Shown one piece after another: positions 45,634 to 55,883 of a stretch of DNA of 64,000 nucleotides. The position numbers were made by a program, and so were the translations under genes. The notes beneath the pieces were generated by a model. That model saw only the letters and a program-made list of their open reading frames with translations. It searched no databases and was not told the DNA's origin. The first letter of the stretch is position 1. Each line of letters opens with the position of its first letter. Source of the DNA: Gamsiella multidivaricata (Eukaryota > Mortierellomycota > Mortierellomycetes > Mortierellales > Mortierellaceae); contig NW_026251725.1 of the NCBI RefSeq assembly GCF_025024155.1, forward strand, positions 124,001 to 188,000, written 5' to 3'.

Positions 45634-48604
45634 AAAAAAATAAAAAATGGCGGAGAGACAATTGAAACAAATGTTCAAGAATCCAATGTGCTTTCGCCGC
45701 GAATTTACAGTTCTCGCTGGTTCCCACATCCATATCATTATTGCCGCATGTTGCCTTAACCCTCCCACTTTGTGCTCTACCATCTTGTTATATCTGGTCG
45801 TGAGGTCTTTTTTATTCTATTCTTGATTCGTCCCTTCGTTTCATCTGATGGAAACGGATGATTGGTAAGAGCACAGCGGCTGGACTATGAAGTATAACAG
45901 ATATTAGACGAAGGGAGGAAATTGCAGACATGTTGTACAAGATTAAAAATAAACCCTTACCTCGAGTCATTCGTCTTCTGAGGACCTATATTCACGGAGT
46001 GAGTGTGTGGCATTACACATGTATAGCCCTACAGATGAGCAAAATGAGCGCCAAGGTGGATACGCATAGTCGACTCTTGTGGCGCGTAAGGAAGTGTTCC
46101 ATGGTAACATCTACTCTTTGTTTGTTGCTCTGTGAACCGCATTGGTGCGCCCAGCTCTGCCCCCGTGTCATGCACTTTTTTATTCATAGCGAGGGCCCGA
46201 GGCGCACGTAGTTGTCCAAACAGCCAAGATCATAACGGAAACGTGTTTAAGTTTTCGGTAAACAAGTGCTTATGTCGCCATCTATGTTTTTCTTATTGTT
46301 CTTCTAACCTTTCTATTCTGCTGGCGTGAATCAACAAAGCAACATGCTGTCCAGCTATTGCGGCACTCGTACTTTTGTCGGATCCGAGCGTCCCCAAGTC
46401 TGTGGTAAAGAGTTGGTTGGAATAACCGTGCTTATTGGTCACACGGCCCTCTTCTGCTCGTGTTCATGTGTGATATGTTGTGCTTGCGCCAAAGACTTGA
46501 TCAGATCTGCAATGCAGTGTAGTCTATGTAACATGCAGTTATGCGCTTCAACAAAGCTCCCCCCCCCCTTTTTTTTTTTTGCCGTGGACCGTCGCGCATG
46601 CAACGATCCTTTTGCACTATGCATCCTCCCAGCTGAGAGTAGAATTCTTTGGGATACATGGGAGTGGAGAAGGGAAGGTACCCGCGCCTAAATGAAAGCG
46701 AAGATACACATGCTTGCTCAGTGCATGGATCTCAAGCGAGAGAACGGCGAGTCTAAAATTTTGCCGAGGTATACAGCCAGCACAATGCACTCCCCATAGA
46801 CTAAGCTCGCGGCGGACTAGAATAGATTATCAATGCAGCGTATCCTATGCACCAACTGAGGACGATTCAGCGCTTTGTTTGATGAAGCAGTAAAGAATTA
46901 AAGACAAAGATCGTTTGGCAGATGTATATCAATTGCTCTTTATGTCCCTATATTGGCTCCAGTATCTCGCTTCACTCACTCTATCGCTTTACCACTGGTA
47001 GCTTCGTACATAGTCTAACAGGAGCATCAATTGCTCGGATAAAATGAGGGATGAAGAAAGGAGAACATGACTTATATAATACGACCGATAGATGGCTTTG
47101 TCTTAACTCTCTTTTCGGTGGTCGAAAATGACGCGTTGCGAGATATTAGGTGTATCCCTGCAATATGATTGGTCGGCGCCATCTATTTTTTTTTCTTTTT
47201 CGTGATTCCTCGACTTGGACACAAGCTGTTGGTTCCCCTGACCTGCGCTCTGCCTTGGCCTAAAGGGTTGCAAAAAAGAGAAAAAAGTGCGGCAAACAGA
47301 ACCAATTGTGCTCATACCGAAGTCGGGAGTAATGCGCTAGACTGGACCTGTGTTCGAGACCTCGTCTACTATCCTGTACCGTAGTGATTGCCGATGGGAG
47401 AATGGCTTCTCCAGAGCGATTCCCACCCGCAATTAAATTCAAGGAAGAGATAGAGAAAAGATCAAACGGAAGAAGGACAGACTAGTCTAACAGCCCTTGG
47501 ACGGACAGGAGGATAGACTATGGTGTGCACGTTTGAATTTGTACACTGCTTCGTTGAATACAGCAGAATTCAATAGCATGGGGTCACATCTCTTGTTCAG
47601 TTCGGTTGTTGCACCAGAAAAACTTTGAAGGGAGGCGTGGTCTTCGTCTGCTTTGTTTATTTGTTTACAAGCTAGCACAGAGAGCATGGCAATGGCAGCG
47701 GAAGAAAACATTCAAACGAAAAAAGGGAGGAGGAGGGAGATGTCTGGCCTTTTTCTGTTGGGAGCAGTTGTGGTCGTATAAAAGTCAATCGAATACGTTG
47801 AACTGTGTTCACCTTTTCCCACTCTTTTTCTTTCTTCTTTTCTCTCACTCGCACCCTTTGTTCGTCCACCTCAGCCCATTCTCATTTCTTGGCGCTATAC
47901 TCCAACAGTCAACGCAACACACATACCCATACTTTCTGTTGAACCCTCCATCCTCTGTCGCCCTTTCTCCTCTATCACTACCTGTACATTCCCCTTTCCC
48001 TCCTCTCGCTACTATTAGTCCCACTCCCAATAATCCGCCGTCTGCAAACATTCTTATTGCCGTCACTGTCCTTCTGTTCATAGTATTCATAGTATTAGTT
48101 CAAAAAGGTAACGACATACTCTGTTCTCTTATTTTTTTTTCCTTCCTTCTTTCACCTACATCAATCCCACATGTATCCAATATCTCTCCACTCTGTTTCT
48201 TCTTATTCCGCTCCATTGTTGAAATGCTGTGGATATCAAAAATCGTGTATGTTTGCTTACATGACCCACAGCATCAGCTGGGCCTAGATGCAGTAGTGTG
48301 TCTGTGTGCAGTATGGGTGGGATGGCGTGCTTTTTGTTTGTGTTCGCCCCTGTGAACTCTATGGGTCTCGAACTCAAAAATACGACATGCTGATTCGTTT
48401 GATATGTCATCCACCAGCTGCCCGCACTGGCTGATTCCTCCGCGCCCCTCCCCGAGAATCCGTGCTCACTTCGTCCTTTCCTCCTTCCCTCCCCTTTTGG
48501 ACTTCTTCCTCTTCCTCTTCCCTCTACTATCTTATCAATTCCACTAAATCTCTTCATTCCTGTTTGCCACCAAAATCCAGGCACAGCAGCGCTTCTCGAT
48601 CACC
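45634..48604. other. Intergenic region and 5' leader of the GATA-factor gene
   Basis: No supported gene between 45,800 and 47,750. A TATAAAAG box at about 47,775, followed by a C/T-rich start region, fits the core promoter of the GATA gene. A putative leader intron runs from GTAACG at 48,108 to CAG at about 48,580, leaving a short exon before the start codon (inference). Confidence 0.45.
47774..47782 (+). promoter_or_regulatory. TATA box of the GATA-factor gene
   Basis: GTATAAAAG on the plus strand, about 100 bp upstream of a CT-rich tract that would hold the transcription start. It is 830 bp before the coding start; a leader intron would explain the distance. Confidence 0.45.
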
Positions 48605-50853
48605 ATGCCGTCCAACAGCAAGTTGGATCTCGATACGCCCGTCGCAGAGTCCACTTCCTTCGCAGAGAAGTTGATCCAGCAACATCTACTCCAAAAGTCC
48701 CGTAACCTCATCCTCCAGAGTATCGCCAACAAAGCCAATGCCCCTATGCACGACCTTGCTATCAGTGTTCTTCAGAATATGTCAGGTATGCTGGGCTCTA
48801 TGTCTTGCATGTTACAACATGCCCCATGTACCCCGCAAAGCACGGACCATTCATCCCATCCTCTATGACGTTAGGTGCCAAGACGCTCGAAGCCTTGCAA
48901 CAGTTCCAACAGCTTCAAAGACAGACCCAGCAGCAATCATCATCTCACACACTTTCTCTTCTGAGCAAGTCCTCATCCATAATGTCAGGCGCCTCTTCCT
49001 GGAAACCATCAAGCGCACTTCGCTCGAGCGCAGAAGATGATGACGATCTTCAGCCCACTCCTGAGCAACAAGAATACTTCCGTCTACAGCTACTCAAGCA
49101 TCAGCAGCAGGTTCAACAACAGCAGTATCAGCAGAAGCTCTTGTTCCAAGCCCAGCTGCAACTTCAGCAGCAGCAACAACAATTGTCCCTGCCAACCGCG
49201 CCGACGATGAACGATGACGATCCATATGGCGAGCACGACTCCACCAAGCCATCGACCGACTTATCTGCGTCCCAATCAAGCCCAAATATGAACGCCACCG
49301 CTGCTGGTGGTGCCAACGTCGACACATCTTCAGCCAAGAGCGATTCCTGGAGCTTGGCCGCCGCTCTTCAAAAAACGGGCACCAAGGTCCAGAAGCCCAA
49401 GAAGCAGAGCTCTCGACCCCCTCGTGCTCTCGAGTGCTACAACTGCAAAGTCACTCAAACGCCGCTCTGGCGCCGAACATTGGATCGCAAGCACTCGCTT
49501 TGCAACGCCTGTGGATTGTATTACAAGCAGTACAACGGACATCGCCCTCTGCATGTCCGACAGAAGCCCTCTCTAAGCCAGGGTCAGAACCGCGACTCGT
49601 CTGCGCCTTACATGATCGCACCCTCGCCAGCATCTGGATCTTACCGAACGATCCTTGCACCAAAGAAAGACCTCACCTCGCCTCCATCGCCCTCCACAAG
49701 GGTCTCTTCGCCCGGTAGCATGGACATCGAGACCGAATCTATCTCCTCTGCTGGCGCCGACTCACACGATGGTTTCGCCGAGAAGGATCGAAGCAGAAAA
49801 GCAGGGTATCTCTCATCCTCAGTCGACAATGATGATTCCAACGATGACTCCTCAGATGAGCAGCGCGCTTGCTCTGAGGGATCGCAACGTCCTAGCGAAA
49901 CTCCATCCCCCAAGTCCCATCCCCAAAACATTGTCTTGACAAGCCCAGCCACTCTCGGACAGTGGGACTCACGGTTTGGCCAGGGCTCGCTCTCTCCTGG
50001 CGATCTTCAACTGTCCGCCTCCGTCTCACCTGTACTGACGACTGACGGGACGTTTTCGCCTTCGAGCTCGGTGTGCTCGCCGCTAACCAGCGCCGAGATG
50101 GCACCCATCACACCCATAAGCTTTTACAGCCTCCCCCCAACTGCTTTGAGCGGGCTGACGGGCTTACAGATGTCTTCTGGCACAATGTTCAATGCGACTC
50201 CTTCCTCCATGATGGGACAGAGCGCGGCTCCTGCGCCTTCTGCCGCATCAAGGTCGTTGATCTTTGATGACGCCCGATTCCAAATGTTGGTGGAACATAT
50301 GCGACCCGGTCAAATGTACAAGTTCCTCAACATCCTCGAGAAGCGCTGCCATGTCCTGCGTTCCCGTTTGGGTATGCCGCCCGTGGCCGCGTCGACATTG
50401 GACCACGAGCAGCAATTGCTGAACCTTCTTCAGCCGCAGCCACATCGTCAAACATCCACTGCCAATGACAAATCTGAAAGTTACCAGGGCATGCCTATGT
50501 CCTCTGTCAAGGATGCTGTGTCAGGTGACATTTGGTCCTCAATTGCAGCGGCGACCGCTCAGCAGCAGTCGAACGATTTGATTGCGTCCTTCTTTCACTC
50601 AAACGAAGCCGGTAATGCCTTTATGGGTCGAGGCATGGACATGGATGACGGTGAATCCAGGGCGGACAAGAACGCTCAACAAGATGGCACCGAGAACGAC
50701 GCCAATGCCTTGCCATTCTTTTCGTCATCTCTCCCGTCGTCATCTGCTGCGTCTCTGCTGACATCTGGACTGAACCTGATGGCCAACGACACCACCGACA
50801 GCAAATTCTGGCAGTCCACCACAAGTTCGATTGCAATCTACGCAAACGAGTAA
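48605..50853 (+). CDS. GATA-type zinc-finger transcription factor
   Basis: Two exons, 48,605-48,785 and 48,875-50,853, in phase, 719 aa. The single GATA finger lies at about residues 246-295: [14 protein letters not shown], then [20 protein letters not shown], a C-X2-C-X18-C-X2-C spacing as in class IVb fungal GATA factors. The N-terminal part has a predicted helix ([20 protein letters not shown]) and a long Gln-rich region ([20 protein letters not shown]). The rest is Ser/Pro-rich, with a further conserved-looking helix ([20 protein letters not shown], then [13 protein letters not shown]). Likely a nuclear regulator; the pathway cannot be named from the finger alone. Confidence 0.92.
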
Positions 50854-52671
50854 ACCCTTCCCGCCCGTCTCGGAGATGCGACAAATCACTTCCTACCTCT
50901 CCGATGACTTTACGCCTCCTCATCCCTGGAGGTGCGCTTTCGCTTCGCGTTCTATGCGCACTTTTTGGACTTTTATTTTTTCGAGTTGTATATTTCGTGT
51001 ATTGTTTTTGTTACATTTACTTCCAACTCTACCACCCCGTTTCAGTCAAGTCGAGCCGCCCATCTTTGCTTTGAGGCAGCTTGGTCAATTTGATCACCCA
51101 CTTGGACTTTTTTTTTTTTTTAAGAAAGTTTTGAACTTTTTTTTTGGACTTTTTTTCTTTTTTTTTTTCTTTTTTTTTTCTTTTTTTTTCCGATCGCCAT
51201 CCCTTGTGGTCTTCGGTGGACTTTATAGACTCTGTTCTATACTTTTTTTTTTTGGGATTGATTTCTTAATTCTGTTGTGTCGCTGGTTGCAATTTTTCGT
51301 ACGATCATTTTCATCCTACGTTATCGAATACTTTTTTTTACAGAGAAATGGAGAGAGGGAGAGAGAAAAAAAAGTAGTATATAGCGTTGGAGAGAATGCA
51401 TACAAGATGCATTTCCCAACCCCCCCGAATTAAAGATCCCAGAAGAAGCCAGGCCAGGAATCTCGAGCCGGAAAATCGAGAACTCCCTGCGGATCCTGCG
51501 CTTCACCACCCCCCCCGTCCAGGGCCAACGAGATATTTGGCCTGATATCAAACTTCCCAAACTTATTGAACGAATTTATGTCTTTGTTGAGGAGAGGGCT
51601 CCTGCTAACAAAACATCTCTTGATGATGTGGGTGTGAATGGGCTTACCTTTTTTCCCCCATCTAGGTCGAAACGTAAACGACGAGAGGAGTAAGGAGGCA
51701 CCATGCCATTTTTTTTTCCTCACTCGTGCTTTTTCGCAGGACTACGGTTGATGAAGAGAGATCATGTCGATTTTGACAGGGACAATATGGTGCGGATAAA
51801 AAAAAAGCGAGAGAGGAGGCAGCGTGTCATTTTTTTTGTGGGCGGACAGAAAAAGAGAAAAAAGGGGTGGCTGTGCTTGAATGGTCAATGTCAATTGGGT
51901 GCGAAAAAGATGGTCGTGCGATGGGTGGCCCATGTTACACAAAAGATGGCGGAGCACAGCGGTGTGTTCCCTGGCCCTTTGCACCAGACTTTCGACTGTT
52001 CGCTACCTATATTCTGAAGGTCGTTGGAGTCTTCTCACTCGCATCGGGTCATAATCAGCATTTTCCCTCGTAATTGCGCTATACGATTTTGACATCAAAA
52101 ATAGCAAAATACAGTGTTCGCTTAAGCTGGCGCCTCATTGATAGAATTTCATTGCTAGAATAATTTAAAATATGGAATGTATTTACAGATTGTCGCCGTA
52201 GAATGCCTGGATCGCAGCCGAGTCGTCTGCATCAAATTGCCGGTCCGCTTGGCTATGATTACTGTCCGGGTATCGTGTATGACCGCATTTTCCACGGAGC
52301 CTCAAGATGACTCTGATCTTTTCCATGCCCCAGTACCCAGCACAGGGCCCCCACCTGCCTGTTGCCGCCGTTATCTCAGCCATGCAGACCGAGGAGGGCT
52401 TTTCTGTCTCTGTGGATCGCGAAACATAGTTTTCTGCTTTTTGCACGCGCTCGACATAGAGCGGCAGGAGCCCTGAACGTTCTTCTTCACTACTTGTTTG
52501 GTGCATGAGAGTGAATAGATGATGAATCGACTCAATGGATGCCGTTTAAAGAGCCAGCCTGAGCTATTCCATTGGGATACCGAGTCGGCGATACGCGGGT
52601 GATAAGCATCATCGAACCGTTGCTCTGTGCTTTTTGCCTTTCTTCATTTCCTGCAGGATCCTTGAATTGTT
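50854..52671. other. 3' flank of the GATA gene and unresolved region
   Basis: Long T-tracts at 51,109-51,190 and 51,245-51,256 in the likely 3' UTR. Two minus-strand coding-like scraps, 51,430-51,606 (NSFNKFGKFDIRPNISLALD) and 52,183-52,506 (MEKIRVILRLRGKCGHTRYP), each end in a stop, but I could not build a gene model for either. Confidence 0.4.
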
Positions 52672-52689
52672 GGCCGTTTTACATTTTTG

Positions 52690-52733
52690 GAAGGTAGCCG
52701 TTTCCTAGCCGTTTCTCGGCCGTTTCCTAGCCA
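52690..52733 (+). repeat. Subterminal tandem GCCGTTTCCTA repeats
   Basis: Three imperfect copies of an 11-mer (GCCGTTTCCTA / GCCGTTTCTCG) just inside the putative left end of the second relic. Confidence 0.65.
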
Positions 52734-53725
52734 TGGTCCAGATCATGTAGGATTGGTGTGACATGCAATTGCTAATTGTCATCTCATCCTCTCATCATCA
52801 TTATCACACCATCAGGTCAACAACGCAATAGAGCAAGCACTGTCGTCTCAAACGCCTTCATTTGTCTTCAAGGTATCGACCGATGGCCCCAAAAAAACAA
52901 CCACGAAAGCCAAGAGAGGTATACTTCGTCATGTCTTGCTTTCTCAGAACCACACTTCCAGTGCTAAAGGTAACAAAATACCTAACGTTCTTATTTACTT
53001 ATTTACGCATCGTCCAGCGAAAGGCAGTGGAGGCGAACACAGAAGGTGAGCGTCGTGTCAACTCATTTTCAGGGCAGCTTTTATATCTAAATTAAACGTT
53101 TTCATTATACAAAGGCAAAGGAAAGCAAGTACAACCAGCTAATATCACCAAGTTTCTTTTCTGTGGCGACCAATGACGATTCCACAGCAAAGAACTCACA
53201 CTGGAGAAGGCCGCACTTTGAGCTCGTTATACGGTGAACAAAAGACTACAGCAGGACCGAAACAGAAGAAGACCTCCACCCAAGCCTGGAAAGAATTCAC
53301 CGAGTGGTTTAACACGAAGTCCAACTTTGCTCTCGAGGTGGGAGCTATGAAGAAGCGTGTCCAAAGATACAGGACCAGCTATTCCGACGCCGAAAAGTCC
53401 CTAGGCAGATCAGGGAAAGGTCTAGAAAGGACTGGCGTCGTGGCTGGGCGCAACAGTATCCAAGAGCAAGTCGAACATATTTGTCCCTTTTTCGATAGGA
53501 TGGATGAGTTGCTCCGCAATGGTCCCAAGACATAACCACAAGGCCGCATTACGACAACAATTTCCGACCTTAGATACAGCAGCTGAACGCTCAACTATAT
53601 CATAGAACGGCAACCAGAGGACCATGCAGTTCCATCGAACGCGGGCCCATCGAACAACGAGGACGATTTCGGCATGGATGAGGGGTGCTACAGTGACTCT
53701 ATTCCGCTTGACCAGGACGACGAGT

Positions 53726-53817
53726 TGGAGGACTATGACAGCGAGTTGGAGGACTATAACAGCGAGTTGGAGGACTATAACAGCGAGTTGGAGGACTATA
53801 ACAGCGAGTTGGAGGAC
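53726..53817 (+). repeat. Coding minisatellite, 21-nt unit (SELEDYN)
   Basis: About four near-identical copies of a 21-nt unit (GAGTTGGAGGACTATAACAG plus C), the first and last slightly diverged, encoding SELEDYN heptads. Confidence 0.85.
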
Positions 53818-54196
53818 AATGGCGAAGAAAATGAGGAGAACGAAGAAGAGGAGGAAGAGGAAGACAGGCCACCTGTGCGTCGTCATTCGGGGAAAGGAAA
53901 GCAGCCCGAGAGAATCTGGTTCCAGACGTGGTCGCCTACAACGTCTCTCGCAGAGACCTCTATCGCGTCCGACTCCTCTGGGCGCAAAAGGCGAATCGTC
54001 GTCCCATCAGGCAGGAAGTCGAAAAAAGCCAATACTCTTAGATCACCCCCTCCAACTTTGATGAACATCGCTTCAAAGGCCGCTCCCAATTCGCTTAACG
54101 AAGCGATTGTATGGATTACACAGATGAGGTTGGAATGTAAGTAAAGTACCCTTGCGCCATTCTCTCTCTATACTCTCTTTGTGTTTTTTTTTCAGG

Positions 54197-54235
54197 TGCT
54201 AATATGGCTAATATGGCTAATATGGCTAATATGCT
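54197..54235 (+). repeat. Intronic 9-mer tandem repeat
   Basis: Four copies of GCTAATATG, inside or beside an intron of the accessory gene, between TTTTCAG at about 54,195 and the last exon. Confidence 0.75.
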
Positions 54236-54462
54236 CTGCTTTTCGATTTAGCGGAGACATTCCTCGGACTCAAGAAGATGGAGCTCAAGGAAAAGATGCG
54301 CAAAGAGAGGGCACAAGTAAACCTCACAAAGGCGAAACTGAGGTTTATGACGCAGTGTGTGGTAATGGGGCTCAAGGAAGAGGATATCCTGGAATTGTTG
54401 GCAGCTAGCGAAGCATCACTTTGAAATAAATAGCAGCATACCATAGCAATTTTTTTTTTATA

Positions 54463-54720
54463 TTATATAGGATGGAATCTAGGCCTTTTCCGAAACCCTT
54501 TTTGCAAAGGTTCGTTTCCAACGTTCTCTTCAAATTGTCTCGAAATAGTATTTGCTTCAATGCTGGTCTGAATAGCTACAGCATGCAATTCAATTCCACC
54601 GTCAAACCTCTCCTTCCAGACATCGCCGATTGAATCCAGCATCTTATGAAGCACATAGCATGCAGTCACCCAACCACGCAGAGCCTGTGCGTCCTTGTCG
54701 TTCCAGATCTACTGTCTTAA
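54463..54720 (-). pseudogene. C-terminal fragment of a DDE_Tnp_4 transposase
   Basis: Reads GWVTACYVLHKMLDSIGD, then VWKERFDGGIELHA and EANTISRQFEENVGNE to a stop at 54,463. 'ACxVLHNML.sxGDxWxE'-type sequence is the usual end of the DDE_Tnp_4 domain in Harbinger-like transposases. No DDE motif remains upstream. Confidence 0.55.
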
Positions 54721-55171
54721 CTCCTAGAGCGAGTACCACTGACCTTTCGGCACTCCGGTACAATGTCCGTTACGGATAGGGAACCGGGCTATGCAATGGT
54801 TGAAGGCGGCATTCTCGGGGGAAATTTGCTGCTAGAGACTTGAACGATGGAATACAATGCAGAGAGAGTGCCCTTTGCTGTTTTGCAGCCTCGCCTTTGC
54901 TTTCATTCTTGTCCACTCCCCGTAGTCTTTCTCCTGCTAAGCGCGAAAACACTGGTCAGCCGCGAAAAGCAAAGGCAGGGTTATGACACCAGGCCCCTGG
55001 AAAGCCAAAGAGGACTCAATCGAAATAGAACAGTGTAAAACAAAAAAAAAACGCGGAGGTGGCGACTGAAATTGGACTGACTACTACCGTTTATTGGCTC
55101 CCCCATCTGTCAGAGCGGTCGGAACGCACAACAAGATCTCTGTGAATTCACCCTGGGGATGTAAACGGCCA

Positions 55172-55883
55172 GCTCGCATCGACGATACGTGTCCGTGGGA
55201 CGTGTGGAGACTCTGAAGCCAGGGTACAGATGCTGACCATTGCTATCGTTTTACTCGAGCGAGTATGTTGCGTTATGTTTGTTTTCGGTGTCTGTAACAA
55301 GGGTGTGTGTCCTTGTGCAAATGCTTAGAAAGGGCTAGTTCAGATTTGGGATTTGGACAGACGCACAGCAAAAAAAAAGGCGACGCGTTGGTGTGCATTT
55401 TAGGGAGAGGATGATTTAGGGTTCAAGCAAAGGTACACCAATGCTTGACTTCCGCACTGTCACTTTGAATCTATCGATTAAGGATGGGGTCCTCGCCATC
55501 GTCGAAATACAAGATGCCGCTCTTTGGACAGAAAGCGGGGGGCTAATTTATGCCAGTGAACAGCTATGAGCTCTATATGTAGGTTACGAAGAAAAGCATT
55601 CGAGTGACACAGATCGTGAACAAAAAAAAAAAAGAAAAAGAAAAAGAAAAAGGAAAAAAAAAAAAAGAAAAGAAAAGAAAAAAAGAAAAAAAAAAGAAAA
55701 AAGAAAAAAAGAAAACGGACAGGTACAAGATCTAGTCAGCTTCACGTAGTGGTATCGCCCTATGCTCTAGGTTGCTGTTGCGGATGGTATGAATCCAACT
55801 GGCGACAGGAGAAAATAAATGCAGGAAAGAAAAAGAAAATACTGTTGTACAATGCAAAGTGTTGCTCCGCTGTCCCGATGAAA
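55172..55883. other. Intergenic, A-rich 3' flank of CNOT11
   Basis: Contains a strongly purine-rich A/G tract (55,621-55,715). No gene seen. Confidence 0.5.

Larger units (their letters stand above)
52883..54424 (+). pseudogene. Accessory Myb/SANT-like protein gene of the second relic
   Basis: A short basic first exon (MAPKKQPRKPRE, 52,883-52,918) precedes broken sequence. A SANT/trihelix-like domain follows at 53,270-53,535 (WKEFTEWFNTKSNFALEVGA, MKKRVQRYRTSYSDAEKSLG, EHICPFFDRMDELLRNG), ending in a stop at 53,533-53,535. After a gap, an acidic region continues (53,674-54,137: four tandem SELEDYN units, an EEE run, then SLNEAIVWITQMRLE). A last exon after an intron at about 54,138-54,251 reads ETFLGLKKMELKEKMRKERA to 54,424. 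The interruption between the SANT part and the acidic part suggests decay, although an unrecognised intron could also explain it. Confidence 0.5.
52672..55171. mobile_element. Second Harbinger-like relic with convergent genes
   Basis: The plus strand carries a Myb/SANT-like accessory gene (52,883-54,424). The minus strand carries the C-terminal piece of a DDE_Tnp_4 transposase (54,463-54,720). This is the same convergent two-gene layout as in the complete element, but mirrored. Possible ends: TGGCCGTTTACAT at 52,672-52,684 and its exact reverse complement at 55,159-55,171 (13 bp). I could not find a target duplication. Most of the transposase, including all catalytic residues, is missing. Confidence 0.5.

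Noticed and set aside
47320..47385. tRNA-like 'GTTCGAGAC' T-loop motif
   Set aside because: The flanking bases do not form a T-arm or an acceptor stem.
51430..51723. Possible two-exon minus-strand gene (NSFNKFGKFDIRPNISLALD)
   Set aside because: Looks protein-like, but the donor and acceptor phases I can see do not match, and no start is convincing.
52183..52506. 107-codon minus-strand open frame
   Set aside because: Plausible composition near its end, but no domain and no exon partners; not listed as a gene.
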